Source: Terrabacter sp. Root85 (GTDB taxonomy: Bacteria > Actinomycetota > Actinomycetes > Actinomycetales > Dermatophilaceae). From it: a stretch of DNA of 64,000 bases. The DNA is taken from the NCBI RefSeq assembly GCF_001429185.1, contig NZ_LMIW01000001.1:419641-483640 (forward strand). The letters run 5' to 3'. The notes under the pieces were generated by a model. That model searched no databases. It saw only the letters and a program-made list of their open reading frames with translations, and had not been told where the DNA came from. A program made the position numbers and the translations under genes. Positions 51,764-59,101 of the stretch are shown piece by piece; position 1 is the first letter of the stretch; every line of letters starts with the position of its first letter.

Positions 51764-51958
51764 TCAGCGGTTGAAGGCGTCCTTGACGTCTTCGCCCGCG
51801 TCCTTGAGCTGCTCGCCCCGCTGCTTGAGGTCCGCCGAGGCCTGATCAGTCTTGCCTTCGGCCTCGAGTCGCTCGTTGTCGGTGACCTTTCCGGTGGCTT
51901 CCTTGGCCTTGCCCTTCAGGTCTTCACCCATGTTCTTGGCCTTGTCTTCGGTACCCAT
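51764..51958 (-). CDS. CsbD-family stress protein
   Basis: A 64-residue, highly charged protein (KAKNMGEDLKGKAKEATGKV) of the CsbD family, abundant small proteins often induced by general-stress sigma factors. AAAGGAG is well placed before the ATG. The A/T content is higher than that of its neighbours because of the Lys/Glu/Asp composition. Control by the SigB/F-type sigma at 31.7 kb is possible but no matching promoter was identified. Confidence 0.92.
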   Translation of the reverse strand: MGTEDKAKNMGEDLKGKAKEATGKVTDNERLEAEGKTDQASADLKQRGEQLKDAGEDVKDAFNR

Positions 51959-52093
51959 GTCAGGGCTCCTTTCGCCGTAGATCAGATACCTCTCCCCCTA
52001 CCCGGTCGCCGTCGATCGCCACCAGATCCGGACCACCGACGTCCAGCGGGGCGTCGCACGTCACAGGGCGTCGGCACCTTTTGCGACACTGGG

Positions 52094-53125
52094 GTGGTGT
52101 CAGCGAACCCGAGTGCCGCGGCGGACCAGCCCGAAGCGTCCACGCCGTCCGGTCGCGCGCCCCAGACCCGCGACCTGAGCCGGTTCGCCTACCTCTCCAT
52201 CGCGGCCGCGATCGTCACCATCACGCTCAAGGTGATCGCGTGGCGGATCACCGGCTCGGTGGGCCTGCTGTCCGACGCGGCCGAGTCGGTCGTCAACCTC
52301 GTCGCCGCCATCGCCGTGCTCATCGCGCTCAAGGTCGCCGCGATGCCGGCCGACAAGAACCACCACTTCGGCCACACCAAGGCCGAGTACTTCTCGGCGG
52401 CGGTCGAGGGGATGATGATCTTCGTCGCCGCGCTCGTCATCATGTACACCGCGGTCGAGCGCTTCCTGCACCCGCAGCCGATCGAGAACGTCGGCATCGG
52501 CCTCGCCATCTCGGTCGTCGCCTCGGCGGTCAACGGCGCGGTGGCCGTCGTGCTGCTGCGCGCCGGGCGCCGCTACCGCTCGCTGACGCTGACGGCCGAC
52601 GGCAAGCACCTCATGACCGACGTGTGGACGTCCGCCGGGGTCGTCATCGGTGTCGTGCTCGTCGCCCTCACGGGGATCGCACGTCTCGACCCGGTCATCG
52701 CGTTCCTCGTCGGCATCAACATCATCTGGACCGGCTGGAAGCTCATCCGTGAGTCCACCGAGGGCCTCATGGACATCTCGATGCCCAAGGAGGACAACAG
52801 CGCGATCGCCGAGATCCTCGCCCGGTTCGTCACGCGCGAGGTCCACTTCCACGCGCTGCGCACCCGCGTCTCGGGCCACCACCGCTTCGCCGAGGTGCAC
52901 GTGCTCGTGCCCGGCGCGTGGACGGTGCAGCAGGGGCACGACCTCATGGAGGAGGTCGAGGAGGCCGTCCACCGCGAGTTCGGCGAGATCGCCCTGACCT
53001 GCCACCTCGAGCCCTCTGAGGACCCGCGTGCCTACGGCGACTACGCGGCCGAGTTCCCCATCCCGACCCACGACGACATCGTCGCGTCCCACGGGGCGGC
53101 GACGCGAGGCGACGAGCAGGCATGA
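52094..53125 (+). CDS. cation diffusion facilitator (CDF) transporter
   Basis: A 343-residue exporter of divalent metal (Zn, Fe, Co or similar) by proton exchange. Six membrane spans occupy about residues 30-215, followed by the cytoplasmic ferredoxin-like domain. TM2 carries GLLSDAAESVVNLVAA, where the second acidic ligand of the classic DxxxD site is serine. TM5 has HLMTDVWTSAG with the usual His and Asp. NHHFGHTKAEY is the family histidine motif. Two GTG codons in a row start the frame; GACACT lies six bases before the second, favouring that one. Its stop overlaps the next gene's ATG. Confidence 0.9.
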   Translation: MVSANPSAAADQPEASTPSGRAPQTRDLSRFAYLSIAAAIVTITLKVIAWRITGSVGLLSDAAESVVNLVAAIAVLIALKVAAMPADKNHHFGHTKAEYFSAAVEGMMIFVAALVIMYTAVERFLHPQPIENVGIGLAISVVASAVNGAVAVVLLRAGRRYRSLTLTADGKHLMTDVWTSAGVVIGVVLVALTGIARLDPVIAFLVGINIIWTGWKLIRESTEGLMDISMPKEDNSAIAEILARFVTREVHFHALRTRVSGHHRFAEVHVLVPGAWTVQQGHDLMEEVEEAVHREFGEIALTCHLEPSEDPRAYGDYAAEFPIPTHDDIVASHGAATRGDEQA

Positions 53126-53634
53126 GCCGTGCGCACGTCGTCCTCCCCTCGCCCATCGGCGAGCTGACCGTCGTCGCCGAGGACGGCGCCATCACGCACC
53201 TGCTCATGGACGCCGCGAAGTACCGCCCTGACGACCCCGATGTCCTCGGCGAGGCCGGTGACCCGGCCGACGAGCCCTTCGCGGCGGCCGCGGTGCAGCT
53301 CGCCGCGTACTTCACCGGTGCCCTGACCGAGTTCGACCTGCCGCTCGCCCCGCGCGGCGACGTCTTCCACCAGAAGGTGTGGGCGCTGCTGCGCGAGATC
53401 CCCTATGGCGAGACGCGCAGCTACGGCGACCTCGCGCGGGCGCTCGGCGACCGCAACCTCGCCCAGGCCGTCGGCACGGCCAACGGGCGCAACCCGATCG
53501 CCGTCGTCGTGCCGTGCCACCGCGTCATCGGCGCCGACGGCTCCCTCGTGGGGTATGCCGGCGGGCTGGGTCGCAAGCGCTTCCTCCTCGCGCTCGAGGA
53601 GCCCCCCGCCGCCGACTCCGGCCGCCTCTTCTGA
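53122..53634 (+). CDS. ogt: methylated-DNA-[protein]-cysteine S-methyltransferase (first copy)
   Basis: Suicide DNA repair protein that moves alkyl groups from O6-alkylguanine to its own cysteine. The 170-residue protein has the active-site segment VVVPCHRVIGADGSLVGYAGGLGRK (Cys near residue 131), here shortened in memory to PCHRV and GYAGGL as the key parts. The helix-turn-helix region with the arginine finger is RSYGDLARALGD. ATG overlaps the CDF transporter stop (ATGA), so the two are co-transcribed. Confidence 0.92.
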   Translation: MSRAHVVLPSPIGELTVVAEDGAITHLLMDAAKYRPDDPDVLGEAGDPADEPFAAAAVQLAAYFTGALTEFDLPLAPRGDVFHQKVWALLREIPYGETRSYGDLARALGDRNLAQAVGTANGRNPIAVVVPCHRVIGADGSLVGYAGGLGRKRFLLALEEPPAADSGRLF

Positions 53635-53640
53635 CCCCTC

Positions 53641-53679
53641 CCCCACTCGAGTGAGCGCCCCGCCCCACTCGAGTGAGCG
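53641..53679. repeat. paired CACTCGAGTG repeat, site A
   Basis: Two identical 17-mers, CCCCACTCGAGTGAGCG, start 22 bp apart just after the first ogt and before the ECF sigma gene. This site is inverted relative to sites B and C. Confidence 0.85.
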
Positions 53680-53739
53680 GGCCGCCCCGTCCGTCACACT
53701 GGGACCTCACACTTCCGCGGGCCGGAGCGTCTACAGGGC

Positions 53740-54240
53740 ATGAAGCGACCGTTCGAGCAGGCCGTCACCGAGCACGGGGCCGTCGTGCTGCGCGTCTGCC
53801 GCGCCGTGCTCGGCCCGATCGAGGCCGACGACGCGTGGTCCGAGACCTTCCTCTCGGCCCTGCGCGCCTGGCCCGACCTGCCCGACGACGCGAACGTCCG
53901 GGCGTGGCTCGTCACCATCGCGCACCGCAAGGCCGTCGACGTCGCCCGAGCGGGCGCGCGTCACGCGGTCCCGGTCGCGGCGGTGCCCGACACCACGGCC
54001 CCACGCGTCGACCAGCCGGAGGAGGCCCTGCCCGACGGGGACCTCTGGACGGCGGTCGCCGCACTCCCCGAGAAGCAGCGCCTCTGCGTGGCCTACCACC
54101 ACGTCGCGGGCCTGCCCCACCCCGAGGTCGCCCGCATCGTCGGTGGCACGCCCGCGGCAGCGCGCCGCGCGGCAGCCGACGGCATCGCGCGGCTCCGGTC
54201 CACCTACGCCACCGACGGAAGGGTGAGCACCCATGTCTGA
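53740..54240 (+). CDS. ECF-type RNA polymerase sigma factor coupled to a second ogt
   Basis: A 166-residue two-domain sigma factor. Region 2 is around DDAWSETFLSALRAW and VRAWLVTIAHRKAVDVAR. Region 4 is around LPEKQRLCVAYHHVAGLPHPEVARIVGG, listed here by its key words LPEKQR and PEVARIV. No anti-sigma gene follows; instead the second ogt overlaps its end by 8 bp. GTCTAC lies a few bases before the ATG and might be an ECF -10. The pairing suggests a sigma factor for alkylation stress, which is inference. Confidence 0.85.
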   Translation: MKRPFEQAVTEHGAVVLRVCRAVLGPIEADDAWSETFLSALRAWPDLPDDANVRAWLVTIAHRKAVDVARAGARHAVPVAAVPDTTAPRVDQPEEALPDGDLWTAVAALPEKQRLCVAYHHVAGLPHPEVARIVGGTPAAARRAAADGIARLRSTYATDGRVSTHV

Positions 54241-54841
54241 CAACCCGATCCAGCTCCTCACGGAGGCCGCCTCCGGAGAGGCCGAGCGCCTCACCGTCCT
54301 CCACGCAGCCCTCGTCGACCGCGCCTCTGCGGAGTCCGCCGTCGACGTGACCTACCGCCTCGTCGACTCGCCCGTCGGATCGCTCCTGCTCGCCGCGACA
54401 GAGCTCGGGGTCGTACGCGTGGCCTTCGAGATCGAGGACCACGACCGGGTCCTCGAGTCGCTCGGGTCGTCGGTCGGCTCGCGGATCCTCCGCGGCGGCG
54501 ACCGACTCGATCCGCTGGCGCGCGAGCTCGACGACTACTTCACGGGACGACGGCAGGGCTTCGACGTCCCGCTCGACCTGCGGCTGGCACGCGGCTTCCG
54601 GCTCACCGTGCTCCGGCACCTGAGCGAGATCCCGTACGGCTCGACCGAGAGCTACGGCGAGGTCGCCGTGGCGTCCGGCAGCCCACGGGCCGTGCGGGCC
54701 GTGGGGTCGGCGTGCGCGACGAACCCGTTGCCCATCGTGGTTCCGTGTCACCGCGTCCTCCGGTCGGACGGGTCCCTCGGCGGCTACCTGGGCGGTCTCC
54801 AGACGAAGGAGCGCCTCCTCGCCCTCGAGCACGCCGCCTGA
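54233..54841 (+). CDS. methylated-DNA-[protein]-cysteine S-methyltransferase with N-terminal extension (second copy)
   Basis: A 202-residue Ogt. Residues about 1-40 (IQLLTEAASGEAERLTVLH) form an extra helical segment not needed for repair. The alkyltransferase N domain (YRLVDSPVGSLLLAAT) and the active-site domain follow, with IVVPCHRVLRSDG (Cys near residue 172) and GGYLGGLQTK. It overlaps the ECF sigma gene, the position usually taken by an anti-sigma factor, so the extension could bind the sigma factor. The first Ogt in this window lacks the extension. Confidence 0.9.
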   Translation: MSDNPIQLLTEAASGEAERLTVLHAALVDRASAESAVDVTYRLVDSPVGSLLLAATELGVVRVAFEIEDHDRVLESLGSSVGSRILRGGDRLDPLARELDDYFTGRRQGFDVPLDLRLARGFRLTVLRHLSEIPYGSTESYGEVAVASGSPRAVRAVGSACATNPLPIVVPCHRVLRSDGSLGGYLGGLQTKERLLALEHAA

Positions 54842-54862
54842 CCTGCGTCTGCCGTGACCGGG

Positions 54863-54900
54863 CGCTCACTCGAGTGGGACGGGGCGCTCACTCGAGTGGG
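54863..54900. repeat. paired CACTCGAGTG repeat, site B
   Basis: Two identical 16-mers, CGCTCACTCGAGTGGG, start 22 bp apart between the second ogt and the DUF385 gene. They are the reverse complement of the site A unit. Confidence 0.85.
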
Positions 54901-54959
54901 TTGGGGGCGGGTTCGGCGATCGGCCTCGGAGTCGGCGTCCGCGGTGTCATGCTGAGGCC

Positions 54960-55439
54960 GTGACCGACACGACGAAGCCCGCGGTCGAGGAGGCCCTGGC
55001 CCCCGCCGCGATGGTCAAGATCTTCAACCCGGTGCTGCGCGGGCTCCTGTCGTCTCCGCTGCACGGCATCGCGAGCAAGGGCCTGCTCGTGCTGCACGTG
55101 ACCGGACGGCGTTCTGGCCGCGTCTACGACGTCCCCGTCGGCCGCCACGAGCTCGACGGGCAGCTGATGACCTACGGGGGCGGCGCCTGGCGCGCCAACC
55201 TGCGCGGCGGGGCCGACCTCGAGGTGACGATCGACGGGCGTCGACGCCGTGCGCACGCGGTCCTCGAGGAGGACCCCGACCGTGTGGCGGAGATCTTCGA
55301 CCGGCTCCTCAAGGAGCTCGGACCCAAGCGTGCCAACCGCGTCGCCCTCAAGGTCAACGTCGACCGGCCCCCGACGCTCGACGAGGTGCGCGCGGGCACG
55401 GCGGGCCGCGCCATCGTGCTCATCACGCTCCTCGACTGA
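54960..55439 (+). CDS. nitroreductase/quinone reductase family protein (DUF385, F420-type fold)
   Basis: A 159-residue split-barrel protein resembling the deazaflavin (F420)-dependent nitroreductase family. It contains LLVLHVTGRRSGRVYDVPV, GQLMTYGGGAWRANLR and ADLEVTIDGRRRRAHA. Members reduce quinones or nitro compounds with F420H2, but many are uncharacterised. The GTG has CATGCT six bases upstream, indicating a leaderless message. It is flanked on both sides by paired CACTCGAGTG repeats. Confidence 0.82.
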   Translation: MTDTTKPAVEEALAPAAMVKIFNPVLRGLLSSPLHGIASKGLLVLHVTGRRSGRVYDVPVGRHELDGQLMTYGGGAWRANLRGGADLEVTIDGRRRRAHAVLEEDPDRVAEIFDRLLKELGPKRANRVALKVNVDRPPTLDEVRAGTAGRAIVLITLLD

Positions 55440-55466
55440 GGCTCGACCCCACCCGCCGGGACGGGG

Positions 55467-55504
55467 CGCTCACTCGAGTGGGACGGGGCGCTCGCTCGAG
55501 GGGA
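55467..55504. repeat. paired CACTCGAGTG repeat, site C
   Basis: One exact CGCTCACTCGAGTGGG and, 22 bp later, a decayed copy (CGCTCGCTCGAGGGG), ahead of the Nudix gene. Same orientation as site B. Confidence 0.8.
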
Positions 55505-55524
55505 ACCGGTGGCACGATCGGGGC

Positions 55525-55548
55525 ATGCGCCTCGGAGACCCGTCGTGA
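55525..55548 (+). CDS. putative 7-residue leader peptide ahead of the Nudix gene
   Basis: ATG CGC CTC GGA GAC CCG TCG TGA codes MRLGDPS. CACGAT lies six bases before the ATG, the spacing seen at leaderless starts here. The stop overlaps the GTG of the Nudix gene (GTGA), which would allow termination-reinitiation. No repeated codons suggest attenuation. Confidence 0.35.
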   Translation: MRLGDPS

Positions 55549-56093
55549 GCTGGCCCGTGAGAGCGACGACGGTCGTCTACGAGAACCCGTGGATCCGGGT
55601 CCGGGAGGACGCCGTGACCCGGCCCGACGGCACCGACGGCATCTACGGGGTCGTCGAGCTGCAACGCCCCGCCGTCTTCGTCGTCGCCCTCACCGAGGCC
55701 GACGAGGTCGTCCTCGTCACGGTCGACCGGCACACCGTCGGCACCTCCGTCGAGGTGCCCGCCGGCGGCACCGACGGTGAGGACCCGCTCGTGGCCGCCC
55801 GGCGGGAGCTCGCCGAGGAGACCGGGCTCGTGGCCCGGGACTGGAGGGAGATCGGCACGATGAACGCCCTCAACGGCGTGTGCCGCGCGCCCGAGGTCGT
55901 CTACCTCGCCACCGGTCTCGCGCGGGTCCCCGGCGCCCCCGCCAGCGCGGCCCGCGCCGAGGAGGGCATCCGTGACGTCCGGCGCGTCCCGGTCCGCGAG
56001 GTCATCGGTCTCGTCCGGGACGGCTCGATCACCGATGGCGAGACGATCGCCGCGCTCATGCTCGCGCTCGTCGCCCTCGGGCGGGTCTCCTGA
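55545..56093 (+). CDS. Nudix hydrolase
   Basis: A 182-residue Nudix protein. The box begins with EVPAGGTDGEDPLVAARREL and ends AEETG (about residues 70-93), the form seen in ADP-ribose/ADP-sugar pyrophosphatases. VYENPWIRVREDAV near the N-terminus also fits that subfamily. Substrate preference is not certain. The GTG overlaps the stop of a 7-codon upstream frame; another in-frame GTG four codons later is possible. Confidence 0.87.
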   Translation: MSWPVRATTVVYENPWIRVREDAVTRPDGTDGIYGVVELQRPAVFVVALTEADEVVLVTVDRHTVGTSVEVPAGGTDGEDPLVAARRELAEETGLVARDWREIGTMNALNGVCRAPEVVYLATGLARVPGAPASAARAEEGIRDVRRVPVREVIGLVRDGSITDGETIAALMLALVALGRVS

Positions 56094-56164
56094 ACCCTCC
56101 CGCGAGCCCGCGACGCCCCGACGACCGGGCCACCCGGCATACGCCATCGCGGTGGATCGAGACC

Positions 56165-56196
56165 CGAGTGCAACGGTTCGCCGTGCCGTTGTGTCT
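56165..56196 (+). promoter_or_regulatory. candidate ECF-type promoter with an inverted repeat
   Basis: GCAACGG and GTCTAG bracket a 16-18 bp spacer just upstream of the SigE-family gene. Within it CAACGG (56171-56176) and CCGTTG (56186-56191) are inverted. GCAAC/GTCTA resembles promoters of SigE-type factors, so autoregulation is likely. Confidence 0.4.
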
Positions 56197-56201
56197 AGGG
56201 G

Positions 56202-56768
56202 GTGTACGACACTGACAGCCAGACGATCGGCACCACCGATGACGACCGGGACCGGCGGGAGCACATGAGACGGAGGGACGAGGCGGCGTTCCGCAGCTTC
56301 GTGGAGGAGCGGCAGACGATGCTGCGCCGACGCGCCTACCTGCTCTGCGGCAACTGGGCCGACGGCGACGAGCTCGTCCAGGAGGCCCTGGCGCGGGTCT
56401 ACGTCGCCTGGCCTCGCATCGCCACGGGGGCCGAGACCGCCTACACGAGACGCACGATGATGAACCTCTACCTCAACGACCAGCGCAAACGGCGGCGCGA
56501 GGTCCTCACCGACGAGGCGCCCGAGCCGGAGACGACCGACCACGACCGCGAGCTCGCGATGACCCTCACCGACCTGCTGCGCGACCTCCCCGAGAAGCAG
56601 CGTGCCGTCCTCGTCCTCCGCTTCTGGGAGGACCTCACGGTGCCCCAGATCGCCGAGTGCACGGGCGTGGCCGAGGGCACCATCAAGAGCCAGATCTCGC
56701 GCGGGCTCGCCGCCCTGCGCGACCGGCTCGCCGAACCACCACTGACCGGGGCGGGAGCGTTTCCATGA
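56202..56768 (+). CDS. SigE-family RNA polymerase sigma factor
   Basis: A 188-residue ECF-like factor of the SigE family common in actinobacteria. Region 2 spans FVEERQTMLRRRAYLLCGNW and GDELVQEALARVYVAWPRI, and YTRRTMMNLYLNDQRKRRRE follows. Region 4 is LPEKQRAVLVLRFWEDLTV with VAEGTIKSQISRGLAALRD. Its TGA overlaps the ATG of the next gene (ATGA), whose product looks like its membrane-anchored regulator. The GTG start may be translated from a very short leader. An in-frame ATG (MRRRDEAAF) 21 codons later is an alternative. Confidence 0.88.
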   Translation: MYDTDSQTIGTTDDDRDRREHMRRRDEAAFRSFVEERQTMLRRRAYLLCGNWADGDELVQEALARVYVAWPRIATGAETAYTRRTMMNLYLNDQRKRRREVLTDEAPEPETTDHDRELAMTLTDLLRDLPEKQRAVLVLRFWEDLTVPQIAECTGVAEGTIKSQISRGLAALRDRLAEPPLTGAGAFP

Positions 56769-57646
56769 GCGACGACACCACGAGCGGACCCGGCGCTGCG
56801 CCGGAGGAAGGCGAGCTGCAGCTGCGAAAGGCGCTGTCCACGATGAACGACCTCGAACCACCCCGCGACGACCTCTTCGCCCAGCGCGCCCTGATGCGCG
56901 GACGGGCGCGCACCTCACGCCGGCGCTCGACGCTCCTCGGCGCCGCTGCCGCACTCGTCGTCGTCGGTGCCGTCGGCGCCTCCTGGGCGGCCGGCAACCA
57001 CGGCGCGTCGTCGAGCAGCGCCAGCGCGGGCTCGGCGCCCGAGGTCATGAAGGACGCGACGGGGAGCGCCGGCGCGGACAACGGCGCCCGATCGCCCCAG
57101 ACCCTCACCGGCAGCGAGGTGCCCACGGGCGTCGACCTCGTCCCGTCCGCCCCACCCGCTCGCGACTCGACCCGGTGGTTCGGCACGCTCTCGACGCCGC
57201 AGACCAACGCGTTCGACGCCGTCGCGCCCACCGTGGCCGCGCGCTGGCCCGACGTGTTCTCGGGGGCGTATGCCGCCGACGCCGCAGGTGGCCGCGTGGC
57301 CGTCGTCGTCACCCGGCACGACCCCGACCTCGAGGCGTTCGTGGCCGCCGCGATGCCGTCACCGACCGATGTGGAGTTCGTCGTCATGAAGCACACCCTG
57401 GCCGAGAAGGAGAAGGTCGCCAAGGAGATCGTCGACCAGCGAATGCTCTGGCGTTCCAAGGGGATCGAGATCATCGCCGTCACGCAGGACGCCCGCACCG
57501 ACCGGGTGCTGGTGATGGCCGACGAGGGCTCCTCGGCCGGCCTCATCGCGCAGCAGTACGGCGACATCGTCCGGGTCGTCCCGGCGACCCGGACGCCCCC
57601 GGGCAAGTTCCCCGACGGGAGCACGCTGCCGCCCCTGCAGCAGTAG
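56765..57646 (+). CDS. probable membrane-anchored anti-sigma factor
   Basis: A 293-residue protein. A cytoplasmic region of about 50 residues (LQLRKALSTMNDLEPPRDDLF) leads into a single span near residues 57-77 (LLGAAAALVVVGAVGASWAAG) and a 215-residue extracytoplasmic domain with a Ser/Ala linker. There is no HxxxCxxC zinc motif, so it is not a ZAS-type anti-sigma. Topology and coupling to the SigE-family gene (overlapping ATGA) suggest that it restrains that factor. No known domain is recognised outside the membrane. Confidence 0.75.
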   Translation: MSDDTTSGPGAAPEEGELQLRKALSTMNDLEPPRDDLFAQRALMRGRARTSRRRSTLLGAAAALVVVGAVGASWAAGNHGASSSSASAGSAPEVMKDATGSAGADNGARSPQTLTGSEVPTGVDLVPSAPPARDSTRWFGTLSTPQTNAFDAVAPTVAARWPDVFSGAYAADAAGGRVAVVVTRHDPDLEAFVAAAMPSPTDVEFVVMKHTLAEKEKVAKEIVDQRMLWRSKGIEIIAVTQDARTDRVLVMADEGSSAGLIAQQYGDIVRVVPATRTPPGKFPDGSTLPPLQQ

Positions 57647-57651
57647 CAGGG

Positions 57652-57670
57652 CGCGGCGTCGGCCGCCGCG
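57652..57670 (+). terminator. short hairpin after the anti-sigma gene
   Basis: CGCGGCG and CGCCGCG form 7-bp arms immediately before TAGGCT, the likely -10 of the PHP gene. It may be a weak terminator overlapping that promoter. Confidence 0.35.
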
Positions 57671-57685
57671 GTTAGGCTGCTCGAC

Positions 57686-58732
57686 ATGGAGCAGCCGACC
57701 CCTCCGCACGCACCGATCAGCCCGCTCGACGCGCTGCGACGCATCTGCTTCCTCCTCGAGCGCGGCCGCGAGAGCAGCTACCGCGTCGACGCGTTCCGCA
57801 AGACCATCGAGGCGATCACGCTCATCAGCGACGAAGAGCTGAAGGAGCGCGTCGAGTCCGGAACCCTCAAGCAGATCAAGGGAATCGGCGACTCGAGCGC
57901 CGCGATCATCGGCCAGGCGGTGCGCGGCGACCTGCCGGCCTACCTCGTCTCCGCCGAGGAGAAGCACGGCGCGCCGCTGACGACGGGTGGTGCTGAGCTC
58001 TACGCCGCGCTCCGCGGAGACCTCCACGCGCACTCCAACTGGAGCGACGGCGGCAGCCCGATCGAGGAGATGGTGCTCGCCGCCGTCGAGCTCGGGCAGG
58101 AGTGGATGGCGCTGACCGACCACTCGCCGCGCCTCACCGTCGCCAACGGCCTGAGCCGCGCCCGCCTCACCGACCAGCTGAAGCGTGTCGACGCCATCAA
58201 CGCGAGCCTCGGCGAGGCGTTCACGCTCCTTCGGGGCATCGAGGTCGACATCCACCTCGACGGCACGCTCGACCAGGACGACGACATGCTCGACCAGCTC
58301 GACGTCGTCACCGCCTCGATCCACTCCAAGCTGCGGCAGCCCTCGTTCGAGATGACGCCCCGCATGGTGGCCGCCGTGCGCAACCCGCACACCAACGTCC
58401 TCGCCCACTGCACCGGCCAGCTCGTGACGGGCAACCGCGGCAAGCGTCCGCCGTCGCAGTTCGACGCCGAGAAGGTCTTCCGCGCGTGCCTCGAGCACGA
58501 CGTGGCCGTCGAGATCAACTCGCGTCCCGAGCGGTGCGACCCCCCCGACGAGCTCATCGAGCTGGCGCGCGACCTCGGCTGCCTCTTCACCATCGACTCC
58601 GACGCGCACGCCCCGGGGCAGCTCGACATGAAGTCGCTCGGCTGCGAGCGCGCCGAGCGCCTCGGCATCCCGGCCGAGCGCATCGTCACGACGTGGCCCG
58701 TCGACGAGGTCCGGGCGTGGGCCAAGGGCTGA
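57686..58732 (+). CDS. PHP-domain phosphoesterase with N-terminal helix-hairpin-helix region
   Basis: A 348-residue protein like the C-terminal half of PolX. A helical, HhH-like N-terminus (LKQIKGIGDSSAAIIGQAV, near residues 65-85) precedes a PHP domain. Metal-binding motifs are GDLHAHSNWSDG near residue 113, LTDHS near 146, HCTGQ near 250, and DSDAHAP near 312. The PHP fold hydrolyses phosphoesters, often at DNA 3' ends; no polymerase domain is present. TAGGCT lies seven bases before the ATG. Confidence 0.87.
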   Translation: MEQPTPPHAPISPLDALRRICFLLERGRESSYRVDAFRKTIEAITLISDEELKERVESGTLKQIKGIGDSSAAIIGQAVRGDLPAYLVSAEEKHGAPLTTGGAELYAALRGDLHAHSNWSDGGSPIEEMVLAAVELGQEWMALTDHSPRLTVANGLSRARLTDQLKRVDAINASLGEAFTLLRGIEVDIHLDGTLDQDDDMLDQLDVVTASIHSKLRQPSFEMTPRMVAAVRNPHTNVLAHCTGQLVTGNRGKRPPSQFDAEKVFRACLEHDVAVEINSRPERCDPPDELIELARDLGCLFTIDSDAHAPGQLDMKSLGCERAERLGIPAERIVTTWPVDEVRAWAKG

Positions 58733-58790
58733 TCCGAGAGACTGTCCCGGAAGCGATCCGGCCGCCCCCGGACGGGGGTTCGGAGCCGAT

Positions 58791-58819
58791 TTGGACGGTG
58801 CCAGAATCTCCCATATAGT
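58791..58819 (+). promoter_or_regulatory. promoter of the tRNA-Glu/tRNA-Asp unit
   Basis: TTGGAC and TATAGT are exactly 17 bp apart, 30 bp ahead of tRNA-Glu. This is the best consensus-type promoter in the window and lies in a local A/T-rich patch. Confidence 0.8.
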
Positions 58820-58848
58820 TTCGACGTCCCAACGGATAGGTCGGGCAG

Positions 58849-58921
58849 GTCCCCATCGTCTAGCGGCCTAGGACTCCGCCCTTTCACGGCGGCAGCACGG
58901 GTTCGAATCCCGTTGGGGATA
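58849..58921 (+). tRNA. tRNA-Glu (anticodon TTC)
   Basis: A 73-nt cloverleaf with acceptor GTCCCCA/TGGGGAT, anticodon loop CTTTCAC with TTC at 58883-58885, and T-arm ACGGGTTCGAATCCCGT. No CCA is encoded. It is followed by tRNA-Asp 32 bp downstream. Confidence 0.96.
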
Positions 58922-58953
58922 CGCAGTACAGTTCGACACGCACCACCCAGTAA

Positions 58954-59027
58954 GGCCCCGTAGCGCAGTTGGTTAGCGCGCCGCCCTGTCACGGCGGAGG
59001 TCGCCGGTTCGAGCCCGGTCGGGGTCG
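58954..59027 (+). tRNA. tRNA-Asp (anticodon GTC)
   Basis: A 74-nt cloverleaf with acceptor GGCCCCG/CGGGGTC, D-loop TAGCGCAGTTGGTTAGCGC, anticodon loop CTGTCAC with GTC at 58988-58990, and T-arm GCCGGTTCGAGCCCGGT. The discriminator is G. A terminator hairpin follows after 9 bp. Confidence 0.96.
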
Positions 59028-59036
59028 CAAGACACC

Positions 59037-59070
59037 AGAAGCGCCGCTCTCATCAGAGAGCGGCGCTTCT
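59037..59070 (+). terminator. 15-bp-arm terminator of the tRNA unit
   Basis: AGAAGCGCCGCTCTC pairs perfectly with its complement around the loop ATCA, directly after tRNA-Asp. Confidence 0.88.
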
Positions 59071-59101
59071 CGCATGTCCGGCGCCTCGTACGCTGGTGAC
59101 C

